Shown: positions 1 through 12,328 of the stretch, one piece after another
Position numbering within the stretch: the first letter of the stretch is position 1
Layout of the letters: every line of letters begins with the position of its first letter
From: Helicostylum pulchrum
Taxonomy: Eukaryota; Mucoromycota; Mucoromycetes; Mucorales; Mucoraceae
Direction of reading: 5' to 3'
DNA length: 64,000 bases
Assembly (NCBI GenBank): GCA_025677825.1
Contig: JAIXMO010000078.1
Coordinates: 30,911 to 94,910 of the forward strand
Made by a program: the position numbers and the translations under genes
Notes under the pieces: model-generated
What the model was told of the DNA's origin: nothing
The model's input: only the letters and a program-made list of their open reading frames with translations
Databases searched by the model: none

Positions 1-954
1 GCAGATTAATCGTGATATTATCCCCGACATGAATGATAAAAAAAAAAAACCATTGTGCCTCTTGCCATAGAACTTACTCGGATAGAAAAAATTATAAGTA
101 TCACTTGACAGCAATACATGATATGAAAGAAAAAAAATATTAAACAGGAAGATGAAAACGAAAAGTCAAATATTTGATTTGTGCAAACAAACTAGTATAT
201 TCTAGGCTGAAGAAAAAAGTATCCTTATAATAAACCTACTATCGAATTATGTAACTAAATTATTGCTTTTTTCTCTAATTTTTTTTTTTTTGAGGATCTG
301 TTAAGCTTTCATCTTCGCGTGGTAGATACTGTTAATCGACTGGTCCTTTAAAGCTTTTACACATTGGTGGCGGACAAGATTCATTGTCTCATACTATTTC
401 AGAAGGTCATGTGACAACTGTAACTATGTCCCCGTCATATCTATTGTTTTCAGACAGGCATTTTTCTATAATTGATAAAGAAAATATGTTAAAGACTAAC
501 TTCTACTATGTTACTTGGACAAAAGAATCATTTCCTGACTTTTAATTGTACCTTATTTCGATCACTGTAACAATGACCTTTTTTAAAAGTAAAGCTTAAA
601 TATTCACTTAAAAACATGCGTTTTAAATAGGATAATGGATGGACAATAATGGATTGTAACACTTTAAATAGTTCTTGAACTTGTCCAAGTTATCGTACAA
701 AAAAATATGCTGAGTATCTTTTTCGGTAAATGTTTTTGGGTGAACTAAAACGTTCCCCACTCTAAACTGGTAACGTTGTTTTTTTTTTTACTTTTCGAAC
801 TATTTATTTCTAATTACGTTACTCACAGGTCGCTGTTTATTTGTGGATGTATCAGAAAAATATATTATAAGTATTGCCACTTGGAATACACACTAAAAAA
901 ATACTTTCGCAGTAGTTAACTCTGTAAAATTATTTAAATATAGCGATAATTGAC
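1..954. other. Gene-poor AT-rich flank
   Basis: No open frame, RNA gene or recognisable repeat could be supported here. The stretch is AT-rich with several A/T homopolymers and ends where the repeated 1.5-kb unit begins. Confidence 0.6.
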
Positions 955-1094
955 ATACTGTGAGTATTTACTATAAAACAAATTAATTAGCCAATAGAAA
1001 TGATGTATTTTCAAAGATTGAAACTTACATAAACATTTTTAGAATAGAAAATGTAATAGAAAATTAAAATAAATAAATTAATTGTTTTAAGCTC

Positions 1095-1514
1095 TTACCT
1101 AGATTTTTCTAGTAATACCATCATCGATAGCAGGCCTTGAGGTGTTTCGGTTAAGGAAAACCTCGGCTTTTTTTTTTTGAAATCATCAGTATTTGTTTCA
1201 CTGTTGTAGTCGTTGTAACAAAAAGATGGATGTTGCATCTTTAGTAGTAACATAACCGATCCTGAAATACATATTGCAGTAGCAGATACGGCATGTCTTC
1301 CCTTGTGTGTTTCATGTTTCAAAGCCAATATACAATGCTTGTTAGAGCAAACTGTTGTTCCTCTTACTTCCTTGACGAGAGTACCATTCTTGGTTTTTAA
1401 GACTTTGAACGGGTGTGTTGTTTTTTTAAAGCAAAAAACGCAAGTTTGAGATGTCAAATTTTCAAAAAAAAATAAAATATTATTTCGTAAATGCTTCCGA
1501 TGTACCTGAGACAT
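1095..1514 (-). pseudogene. Fanzor (TnpB-like nuclease) C-terminal fragment
   Basis: Only the C-terminal part of a Fanzor remains. Visible are a Glu three residues before TSQTC (residue 18 of the reading), a C4 zinc finger (Cys 25, 28, 56, 61) and the RuvC-III helix GRHAVSATAI. The family has RD at that last position (as in the copy near 29,900, KARDEVSALAI); here the catalytic Asp is His, codon 1295-1293. RuvC-I and the N-terminal lobe are absent. On the minus strand it lies directly downstream of a Crypton first exon. It cannot encode an active nuclease. The family assignment rests on the zinc finger plus RuvC-III pattern shared with the longer copy. Confidence 0.75.
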
Positions 1515-1581
1515 ATAACCTATTAGGGTCCGAGCACTTTTAAACTTAAAGATAACTTGCTACTAAAAGAAAACTCACCTT

Positions 1582-1752
1582 CTATTCTTCCAGTTTAGCG
1601 ATGTGTGCCTTGATCGTGTTTACAGGACGACGTGACATACCTTGCGCTATAATCATCTGGTTACTGCGATGCATAGCTGAGCTGTTATCAACCATACGTT
1701 GAGTACCTTCGTTATTAACCTCGATAGATGTACTTTTTTGACTATTGTTCAT
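1582..1752 (-). pseudogene. Crypton recombinase first-exon fragment
   Basis: An ATG at 1752-1750 opens 56 codons that match the first exon of the Crypton genes at 4884 and 25113, with a shared core like NNEGTQRM...SSAMHRSNQ...RRPVNTIKAH. The reading ends at a TAG (1584-1582) where the 25-kb copy has TGG (Trp) just before its splice donor. The donor-like GTGAGT sequence after it is still present. The rest of the recombinase is missing and the sequence runs into the Fanzor fragment. It is a relic, identical in structure to 62732-62902. Confidence 0.75.
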
Positions 1753-2035
1753 TATAGATACTCTGTATTTAAATATATAATCAGGTTAATAAACATATTA
1801 AAAACATCTATGACTTTGAGCCTTAGTATCTCAACTTACAGGAAATAATTAAAACAATATATGAAAGAATATAGCAAAGAGAAATATTTTAAGAAATGAA
1901 AAATATGTGTCTTTTTATAATACGAATCATTAGTTAAAGAAGCGCGTCTATTCATACCATACGCAATCGAAGGGCTTCAAAATTAAAAACTTAAGCACTT
2001 TATTGGCTTTTTGGCTTTAATTTTTATTTCAGTCA

Positions 2036-2088
2036 GACCAGAAAATACTTTTTTTTTATTTTTTTCCCTGCTAAATTCAAGTCTGGAG
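2036..2088 (-). repeat. Conserved non-coding motif, left copy (truncated)
   Basis: This AT-rich block, containing GTATTTTCTGGTCT on the minus strand, matches longer versions at 30157-30227 and 63199-63270. The left copy has lost the adjoining TTACGCCTAATTTTTGG part. It is non-coding; see the finding on a candidate guide-RNA or terminus sequence. Confidence 0.65.
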
Positions 2089-2333
2089 ATGCTGCTAAAT
2101 TATCCAACACCAAAAACCCTTTTTATATTATTTTCCTTCGTTTTCGCGTTTTAGTTTCTAACTATTTTATTTTATGTTTGTACACAAACTGATACGGTTC
2201 TTCTTAGAGCACTGACCATCCATAAAGGTAAGCGAAAAGTGACTTGAAAAGTTATTTTTTTCGGTTAAACATTTTTCATGTGCCAGGAAATATAAACCTT
2301 CCAAAGTTATTTTTTTAACTAATTCTTTTTAGA

Positions 2334-2486
2334 CTCCCTGTCTCATGGAAACAAACTCGAATGGTTCTACTTTTCAAGAAGGGCGATCCTACCCTGCTAA
2401 GTAACTGGAGACCTTTATCACTCATTAACACTGATGCGAAAATTTTCACCAAATTACTAGCTAATCGGTTTAATAGGATACTGTAT
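2334..2486 (+). pseudogene. L1-type LINE reverse-transcriptase fragment
   Basis: About 50 codons read LPVSWKQTRMVLLFKKGDPT, then NWRPLSLINTDAKIFTK and LLANRFNRIL. This is the typical start of the reverse-transcriptase palm of L1-like retrotransposons (LLFKKGD, NWRPLSL, DAKI). It opens just after an acceptor-like TTCTTTTTAG and breaks off at the ATACTG boundary of the repeat unit. No other LINE sequence is visible, so it is a captured fragment. The right copy is at 63518-63673. Confidence 0.75.
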
Positions 2487-2649
2487 TTTTTTTGAGAAAA
2501 CGCTCATTTTTATCCCTTTTATGATTATTCGTTTGTCTCTATGCTTTTCTAATACTTTATTTTAGTATGAATGTTTTTTAATAAAAATATATACTTGGAA
2601 AAATAGAATTGAAACAATGAATATTTATTAAATTTAAAGAAAAAGACAT

Positions 2650-4884
2650 CTATGTGGTATTATTTTTAATCGTTTTTATCAGTTTGTCTATTGATGCGCC
2701 TAATTCAGTGCGTCTTGTTTCTAGTATTTGTGCTGCCTCTTCACATGAGATACTTCTTTCATTTGCTATTTTTTCAACTTCTTTATATATAACAGAACGA
2801 GTGTTAAAAAACTTTGATTCTGTTCTATTTTTTCTCCATTTAGCCTTGTGCTCTTGCTCCATTGTTTTCACCGAAGGTGACCCAGATATCCCAGTTGCAT
2901 ACTCTCGCCATACATCATTGATATTTACAATATGTCTGTTCATTTTATATTGTACAATACCATCAACTTGTTCAATGTTTGTATTGTCGGTAGTAGCGTT
3001 ATTGTTGGTAGTGTTGGTAGTAATAATCGTCTTTATAGTGGCAGTAACAAAATTATTCACTTGATCAACATGACCTGGCTGTCTCAAAAGTGATGCTACG
3101 TTCATGAATGAGTCTGCGAGAGTGTTCTTAAATTCCGCCTGAGATTGTATGACCTGCTCGTTGCTTGTAATTACCTGGGATTGCATTGCTTGCATCACAC
3201 TTGTCATGGCTTGAAACCCAATTCTGAATACAGATGCTAATTCAGGAACCAGAACCTCCAAATTTTGCCCCATATTGAACCTGTCACTATCTTGAGAAAC
3301 TGCCCGCAAAACTTGTTGTTCAAAGAAGCAATACTCGGGTGTGCTAAAAATCGAGTTCGTCCATAAGTAATGGTGCGGGTATTTGTGTTGGAGCAAAACA
3401 GAATCCTAGTAGTAATAATTAAAATACATGATTAATAACATTATTCAGGCATTAATTCTGTTCATATTACCTGAAGCAAAACTACACGTAAGAATGATAA
3501 TAAATTTAAAAAATTAATTCCTGCAATACCTTCTTGAACTTTTTTATTGGCGATCTTTTGTTTCCATTCTTCAATTTTTGTAAATATTGACCTTTTCAAT
3601 GTTTCAGATGACTCTACAGTTGTTTTACTTACAAAGTAGTTTCCTTTTTTTAAACTAAACCCAGCAAGACATTTTATAGCATCTACTGTAAGACCAGTAA
3701 GATAGCATCCAGTCATTCTATCAGTACCCCATCGTCCAACTTGACGTAGCTGATCACCGGAGACACCAGAACTCGAAACCATGTTAATTGCACTTTTTCT
3801 ATTGATGTGCGTGACCTTCGAAGAATTAATACTAACAGCTTGAAACACTTTCTTGTATATCTTTGCATGCTCATTATAGCTCAAAGGTTTACCTTGTTCT
3901 TTACCAGGAATAACATAGGTATCGTGCCAAGCTGCTCTAGTTGAAAAATCAGGAAAAGGATAATTTTCATGATGAAATCTTGAGAAAAAATATAATGCAA
4001 ATGCTCCAATTGAACAAACTTCATAGTCTGAATGGCGAAGTGCAGATCTATATTCGAGCTTTCCGTCTTTGTTAGTTTTTCCAAACGAAATTGTTGCGAC
4101 AATTGCGGTACATTTTGAAATTCCTTGACCATGTAGTTCCATTGAAAAAAGATCAGGAAGTTGCATTGATAGAGCATTTTCGCTACGAAGAAGCATGACA
4201 TGACTCATCAAAAAACAAAGTCTGTCTCTTGTACCAAGAACAGAGTTGCGATTCCAGAAATATTTGCTTATGTCGAGAAGACCTTGTGGGTCATAGCCGT
4301 CAATTAGAATATGCTTTCCACGATCATGATGATTTACCCTTTGACGCTTCACTCCTTTTTTAATATGTGTATCGAGAAATGCTCTTACAAGCGGTCCTCT
4401 TGGAGAAGGATGGTTATTAACATTCAAAGATTTCTGCCAATTATAAAGATCCGTAACAGCTTTAACATACACAAGAATAGATTCAGCACCTAAAGGAATA
4501 GGTACACCGTCTTCACCTTTTTTAAATTTGTTACCGCGGACCTAAACAAAATCATTCATGAAGAAACAAAGCTTTTCGTCAGTTACTATTATGCCATCAT
4601 CGAATTTCTTAATTTCCCGGCACCAATGCTAATAATGGAAGTTATTATATTTAGTACTCATATCGTCAGGAATATATATATGCATATTCTGTTACCTTAA
4701 ACTCTTCTTTCTTTGAAGAATATGCGATATTGGTATTTTTAGGGCGAAGTGCCATGTTTTCAGCCATAACCATTTGACTATTACGATGCATCTCTACATT
4801 ATTATCAACATTATTTTGATATTCATCTCCTAAGGAACTATTTCCTTGATAAGAAGAAGAAGAGGAAGAGGCAATGTTGTTCAT
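2650..4884 (-). pseudogene. Crypton tyrosine recombinase, near intact with one in-frame stop
   Basis: The exons read 4884-4696, 4628-3471 and 3405-2650 with good GT/AG junctions, giving about 700 residues. The middle exon is a Ndc10/Crypton-type tyrosine recombinase: Arg in MLLRSEN, the HxxR box THINRKSAINM, GRWG, and the nucleophile Tyr in MTGCYLTG are all present. The last exon has a GCR1_C DNA-binding domain (NDVWREYATGISGSPSV...KWRKNRTESKFF), the usual Crypton partner. The reading is broken once, by a TAG at 4544-4542 in the sequence FFMNDFV*VRGNKF. The family function is excision and integration of the element by site-specific recombination. It could be a recent pseudogene, or the stop could be an assembly error or read through. 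Confidence 0.85.
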
Positions 4885-5222
4885 ATAAAAATAATAAAAA
4901 ATTAACGTGATAACAATTGAATTACTTCGTTATTTATAGTCATCAAATAATAATTTCTATTTTATTACTGGTGCCTATTTGAACCAGTCATTCTTTCAGC
5001 TACATATCATGTAATTGATTTGTACCTGTCGTTTACTCATGTTATGCAGAAATCATTTTTATTTCCATATATGAAAATTAAGCTTTTTTGGCTGTTCTCA
5101 AGCAAAAAAAAATACACCCCTCACCTTTTGGAAAAAAATACAACCCCCTCAATAAGGCAATTATATACATACTCTTCAGCCAAAAAATGAGTTTCATTAC
5201 AGATTTTGTTTTTAGAATATAG

Positions 5223-5241
5223 CCCACCCTCTGAGGGTGGG
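5223..5241. repeat. Short perfect hairpin
   Basis: CCCACCCTC and GAGGGTGGG form 9-bp perfect arms around a single T, unusually GC-rich for this region. It sits between the Crypton and the Harbinger element, so it may mark an element end, but no matching partner was found. Confidence 0.5.
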
Positions 5242-5418
5242 TCAATTACTATAAAGCGTAAAAGTACCCTCATCTGATGTATTAATTTTGTCAAAAAAAA
5301 AAATACTAAGCTAACCCCTGTTATTTGACAGCAATAAAATAAAATCGTAGAAATATAAAATAAAGCAAGTATTTTTGTTAATTATTTTCGTCTTATTTTC
5401 ATATTACATGTAATACAA

Positions 5419-6220
5419 ATGTATGCTACTCTCAATTTTAACGATTATATAAGCTCTGGAAGAGGCCCTGGATGGTCTATGCAAGAAGAGTTATTACTTA
5501 TCTCAATATATACAAAATATTTTAATTCGCTTTAAAACACTAACAGCGACCCCGAAAAAGCTGCAATTTATATCAACATATCGTCTGAGTACGATGCGAA
5601 AGCTATGGAGCTGCATTTGAGAATTCGTATTCCAGACGAACAAAAAGTAAAGTGGAGACGTATGGTAAAAGCATTCAAGGAGGAATTTACCAGACGTCAC
5701 ACGACTGGAGCAGCTGGTAATACACCAGATATGGTGTACGAGAAGCTTGAGGAACTTCTGTTGCAATACCCTACCGTCCTGCCACCTATTGCATACAGCT
5801 CCTACCGAAGAAGCTTCGAATCAAACTCTTCTGCGCCAGTTGTTACCAGTTGCTGAGCATGAGCGTCCTGAAGCTTCTCGGGATACGGAACCCCCTTCGA
5901 CCAGAAAAAGAACGGTAACATCTCCCCCCGCTAGTATCCTTTCCACCAATGCACCCTCCATAACATCAAGACGGCGCCAAGGAGCAAGTACACCCGATAT
6001 GAAAACTATGCTAAACCGTATTGTCGATAGAGAACATGTGTTTCGACAAGGTATCTTTCGGGAAGTTAGAGAGCACATGGAGTCGCGAGAACTCATTAGC
6101 GATGCTAGAGGGGATGCTTTACTTGCTGCTCTCAATCGGGCGAGTGATATCGCTGAGCGAAATGGTGCGATAATGAGAGAGGCATACGATCTTTTTCTCC
6201 AACAAAGTCGTAATCAATAA
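5419..6220 (+). pseudogene. PIF/Harbinger accessory (Myb/SANT-like) protein, decayed
   Basis: The reading starts at ATG 5419 (MYATLNFNDYISSGRGPGWS) and resembles the trihelix/Myb-like partner of Harbinger transposons: PGWSMQEELLLISIYTKYFN near the start, then DEQKVKWRRMVKAFKEEF. It is broken by a TAA at 5533-5535. A frameshift between about 5750 and 5850 moves the C-terminal half into the frame ending at 6220. The C-terminal part (RIVDREHVFRQGIFREVREH) is helical. It is convergent with the transposase at 6281-7630, the usual two-gene Harbinger layout. In the family this protein helps the transposase enter the nucleus and bind element ends. It is non-functional as read. Confidence 0.65.
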
Positions 6221-6280
6221 ACAATAAAAAAAAAGAATATAATATCATACATTATTTATAACAAAATTATACATTAATTT

Positions 6281-7630
6281 TTACTGAGTGCTAAACCATC
6301 GATTCAATTCGTTTCTTCTCACACGAACGGATCTAGGGATATTATCCTCGTTTTCATTTTCTCCTTCGTCTTCTCCTTCTTCTTCAACCGATCCTATTTC
6401 GTTTGGGATTCGAAAATCAAAATCAGGATAATCGATATTGATACAGATATTGTGCAGTATACATGCTGCAGTGATAACATAACAAACGTCAGTGATATCT
6501 CTCATGTATACATGCTTGCTAATGAATCGCCATCTAGCAGAAAGCAATCCAAAGACCCTTTCGACGGTCATTCTTGCAGACGAATGCACTTTGTTGAACC
6601 TTCTTTTGGCAATAGCATCCGGGGAATTACCAGTGGTCTCCGTTATTGGATACGGGACAATCACGTTACGCGAAAGAGCATAAGCAGAATTTAGAAAATT
6701 CATATACATAATGCTTTAAAATCAGTATATACAATTATCAATAATTAATGGTTAAACAGATTTCTACCTGCGAGAATGTATCCTTCATAGGAAAAAAAGA
6801 TTTGTGGATGTCGCAAGAATACCGTGAATACCTCGGTCCATTTGAATGCAGCAGCATCGTGAGTACGACCTATTTAATGTCATCAGCATGGTAGTCGATA
6901 TTTAATAAATTAGTTGTAAACCATACCCGAGTCCCTTACACAAATATATGTGAAACGGCATTTGTCGTCACACACGGCTGTCAGTTTCATCGCAAAGTTC
7001 CCTTTTCTATCGCGCCAATGTTCCGGATGAACCCTTGGTGATTCAATGATCACATTTTTACCATCGAGTGCACCAATAACATTAGGCAAACGACGGAGCG
7101 GCCCTTCTTCCGGACATAGTGGCCATTCAAAGCCTGTGTGTATAGCCTGAACTCTTTCTTGATCGACAGGCCAACTAATGTTGCTTCCATAGACTCCTTC
7201 GATTGAAATTAGGGTTCTACGGAAAAAATTGATGTAACTTCCATGGGATACACCCAGATCAGCGTTACACATTCTGTATCCGAGATGACAGTTAGCTAAC
7301 CGCCAGATAGCACGAGATTTGTATATACACTGGTATGCTATTGTGCGCTCTCAAATCAAAAGCAAGATGCTGGCTGAGGTCATTAACCAGTCTTTCAAAA
7401 CTGGCAAGATTCCTTCGGTACATCGCACGAAAACTCGTACGCGAATTGTCATCGTTTACAAGAAATGGGTGAGTAATAGTCCAGTATTGAAGCTTGCTGA
7501 ATGATACATTTCCTGTCGATGGAATAGCACGAGTTGATCGTGTGCCAACTGTCATGAAAGGCAATGCGTCAAAGGAAGAAGGTGCGTCAAAAATACCAGA
7601 ATAGTAATAAAGAAACGCTTCTCGGTTCAA
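6281..7630 (-). pseudogene. PIF/Harbinger DDE transposase, decayed
   Basis: Three blocks form a DDE_Tnp_4-type transposase. 7630-7292 is N-terminal. 7272-6910 holds VIGALDGKNVIIESP with the first catalytic Asp (about 7064). 6709-6281 holds NSAYALSRNVIVPYP and a VERVFGLLSARWR region with the third acidic residue. A spliced piece near 6870-6770 supplies RTHDAAAFKW...GYILAG. The join at 7270-7330 is a frameshift with no splice signals. The second catalytic Asp, normally GDSAY, appears as Asn (codon 6691-6689), and no AG acceptor precedes it. I judge it dead. No terminal inverted repeats or target duplication could be found by eye. Confidence 0.75.
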
Positions 7631-8050
7631 GTTACTTTCGAGTTCATTTTCAGTGAGTTAAGAATAAACGGCTGCAGAACATGTGTTCGTTAAAAGCATT
7701 GAATCTTCGTAAGTGATAGCAAGCTGTTGCAAGAATAATTCTGCGTATGTAGACATTTCAAATAAAAATAAAAATAAAGTAAATGAGAAGAAAAATAAAG
7801 AAAAAAATATGCATTTTATAAAGTTGCTGGTGGAATGGACCCTCTTTTTTTGTGTGGTGAAGTGGAATGGAGGACAGTAATCAGAAAAAAATTAAATCCT
7901 GATATCATAGAGTACTCCTAATTAGGAATATAATTGCTAGATCTCATTTTTTAAAGATCAAAAAGCAAGAATATCCAGCTATACCTCAGGTATAGTCGAA
8001 AAAAATGGACTTTACCGAAGAAAATTTGAAATTTCGAAGATTTTTTTTTT

Positions 8051-8092
8051 GCGATTCGATGCGATTCGATGCGATCCAATGCGATCTGGGGT
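8051..8092. repeat. 10-bp tandem repeat
   Basis: GCGATTCGAT is repeated about four times, the last units drifting to GCGATCCAAT and GCGATCTGGG. It lies in non-coding sequence between the Harbinger remains and the oxidoreductase gene. Confidence 0.7.
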
Positions 8093-9129
8093 GGGATACT
8101 GCCTTGATTAGAGATTACTTTCCTTTATTACTTAAATCTTCATCGTTGTTATCATTAATCATCATCACTATTCTGTCTATGGATTCATTAAAGATCAGCC
8201 TTAATAGCTAAGATAAGTGGGGTCGCCTTTTAGCCTATATAAAAAGCGACATTTTTTTTTAGAATGAAAAGGTTACTGCCAAAATAAAATAAATGATTTA
8301 ATTGTGATAAAGAAGGGACCTATTTAATAATAATGAATATAATAACTTGTTTTATAAATACGTTAATAAAAGAATCTAATTTACATATTAAAGCAGCTAC
8401 ATATACTTATCATGCAAACCTATTTATTTATTTCGTATAACAATTTTATGAAATCAGCGCGCATAAGCACGGATAAACGAAATTGAACGTGTGTAAGAAA
8501 AGTGATAAATAGTTTTTTTTGGATCGATCGGGTATATAGATCGTGTACATATAAAAAAGCTGTAACTCTACTTAGAGTAATTATTAAGCGTAAAATAAAA
8601 CCAAATTGGTGTAATAACAAAATATATAAAGCAACTATATATATCGTGAAGGTATAATAATATGTTTGGCTATTTCTCTAAGAATACTTGGCTTCAGGGA
8701 TAATTATTTTTTTATGAAAATGTATTATAAAGAGTTGGTAGAACTGCTTTTTTAAAAAGAAACTATTTCGATTTGTTTGGTTACATACATCGGTATCGGG
8801 AATTAAGGTTGATGTTACTCGAAAGTAAAAATCCCATAGTTTATAGTTTTTGTTTATAGTCACCTAAATATACTTGTACGACAAGTTTATTTTGTAAACT
8901 CATATAAACCATGCTCAAATCAACGCCACTGAATGTAATAAAATCACGACATGGTTCTTCCCAGTAAATTAAGTGAATCCCTTTCGCTTATTAATTCGCT
9001 GTATTACTAATAAAAAGAGTGTCACTTTTTGGAACTCCAACTTTAGATCAGATATAAAATAAAAGTATAAAAACGTCTTAATTCAACCTCTTTATTCTCT
9101 TGTATTTTCAATAATATAGATAAATAAAA
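8093..9129. other. Intergenic, upstream of the oxidoreductase gene
   Basis: No credible coding or RNA gene is visible. The AT-rich sequence presumably contains the promoter of the gene starting at 9130, but no confident TATA or regulatory site was picked. Confidence 0.5.
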
Positions 9130-10472
<1,343 letters not shown>

Positions 10473-10668
10473 ATAAACCTTGTTCCCTTTAAATATGTAC
10501 AATAATAAAAACGTATTAGATTTTTCTTCTTATTTATGTTGTACAAGAAAATAATTGTGAATCTTTTTCCTCACAAGAAAAAAAAATAGTCCTACGTCAC
10601 ATCCCTTTTTGTTATAAAAACGATGCCATTTTTCTTTGTACTCTTTTTTCTTTCTTTTTGGAAAAATA

Positions 10669-12328
10669 ATGTACACGCGATATAAAAAGGACTCATTACC
10701 ATCACCAATGTCACGTTCCTCTCCAACCTCTCGACGAAGTTTTAGTGTGCCAAATGTAGCTGATCGACGCAATTCAAGACGTCCTTTATATGAAGAAACA
10801 TTTACTTATGAAAGGGAATCTGAAATTCTTGATATAGATAACATTGACCATGATGCTATACAAAATGATGCTGAATTAAGAGGTAGGTTAGAAATTGTCT
10901 AGTTTTCATTTTTGCTATCATAGTTACTTAAATTCAACTATAGGGTTATCACAAAACAAGTCCGCTTTTAATAATGACGATAGCTTTGATTACTTTGCTG
11001 AATTAGAGGAACTTGTTCATAATTCTGAGGAAGAAGATAAATACTTGAGTTACTTGGACGAGAATCTAGACCAACCTGTAACACCTTCGTTGAGTTATTC
11101 TCGTACAAGTAAAATCAACAGCAACAAGCATATTATTAACGATGATATGCGCAGTAACAATAACCGACAAAACATGCGCAGTAAAAACCACCAACAAAAA
11201 GCTAGAACATTGAAAGAAACATGCGAGTTTGGCTTTTATGAAGCCTTGAGGGCACTCGTATTTTTACTTTTCATGCTCTACTGGATTATTAAAGAGCCTG
11301 TTATTAGAACGGTCACTTTATTCACTATGATTGTATCAGCCCTTATTGTCGATCCTATCATGTTTATTGGCACCTTTTTGCCTAATAGTGAAAAGTGGAT
11401 GCCCAGCCCCAAACATCGCAAAAAACTGACTACTTGGACCACTTTGATTGTTTTCGCAGTTTTATGCATCCCCTTATACGATCGTACCAAGTCTTACATG
11501 TCTGCCTCCGTGGATTATTTCCCCCTTACATTTAGCCGTCCAGAACAAGCAAATGCCAATTTAATGCAATCATTAAATTTATTACGAAAAGAGGTAGAAC
11601 AATCGCAAGAACGAATTTTACAACTTGAAATCCACTTCCGTAAACGCGAAAGCGTCCTCGGTGAAGTTGAAAACGTTCTCGGTAAACATGAAATTCGCCA
11701 TGGTGAAGTTGATAACGTCCTCAATAAATATAACGATATACTCAATAGTATAGAAGGCACTGTGGACAATGCACTCGCAACATACCACCAGGATGTATTG
11801 AACAAGGCAGACTTTGCCCTTTATTCTAGAGGTGCTAGTACTCTTGTAACCCTAACAAGCTCTTCTTGGTCTCCCCTCCCCGAATGGACACAAGCTTTGT
11901 ATCGGTTTGCTGGCTTACCATTTATTGATAGTGCACCAGAATCCGCTATTTCGCCGGATAATCATGTCGGCGAGTGCTGGCACATGTATGGAGATACAGG
12001 AACGTTAGGTATATCACTCAGCGAGGAAATACTTGTCAAAAGCATCGCTATCGAGTATCCATCAAAAGATGTGATTAACGACATGTCTTCTGCGCCTAAA
12101 GATGTACAGGTATTTGGAATTCAAAACTTCTATAAAAAAAGTGAACGCTGGTTCTTGCTTGGAGATTTTAAATACGACATTGACAAGGGTGAGCCAATAC
12201 AATTATTTGACACGATTGACTTAAACACCGCCTTTAAAATAATTGTTTTTAAAGTAAAATCCAATTGGGGTAACGAAGAACACACTGACTTGTATCGTGT
12301 ACGAGTCCACGGTGAACCAAGAGTATAA
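10669..12328 (+). CDS. SUN-domain protein of the nuclear envelope (LINC complex)
   Basis: Exons 10669-10882 and 10944-12328 give 532 residues. The N-terminus is a Ser/Arg-rich nucleoplasmic tail. Hydrophobic segments follow at RALVFLLFMLYWII, TLFTMIVSALIVDPIMFIG and TLIVFAVLCIPLY. A coiled coil comes next (ANANLMQSLNLLRKEVEQSQ...), then a C-terminal SUN domain: DFALYSRGASTLVTLTSSSW, PDNHVGECWHMYGDTGTLGI, IAIEYPS and a closing LYRVRVHGEPRV. SUN proteins span the inner nuclear membrane and bind KASH proteins in the perinuclear space, linking chromatin or spindle poles to the cytoskeleton. The order tail-TM-coil-SUN matches Sad1/SUN1-2. An upstream in-frame TTG was ignored in favour of the ATG at 10669. 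Confidence 0.93.

Larger units (their letters stand above)
955..2483. mobile_element. 1.5-kb mosaic repeat unit, left copy
   Basis: This segment is nearly identical to 62160-63667 in the same orientation, with scattered substitutions and a few indels. Among them, a 33-bp block at 63187-63219 is missing here. Both copies start and end with ATACTG and their flanks are unrelated, so the unit is discrete. On the minus strand it carries a Crypton first exon, then a Fanzor zinc-finger end; on the plus strand its right end carries an L1-type reverse-transcriptase fragment. I infer a non-autonomous derivative of a composite element; a segmental duplication is the alternative. Confidence 0.75.

Noticed and set aside
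5223..5241. Terminal inverted repeat of the Harbinger element
   Set aside because: The hairpin is self-contained and no partner was found at the right side of the element (7,790-8,230).
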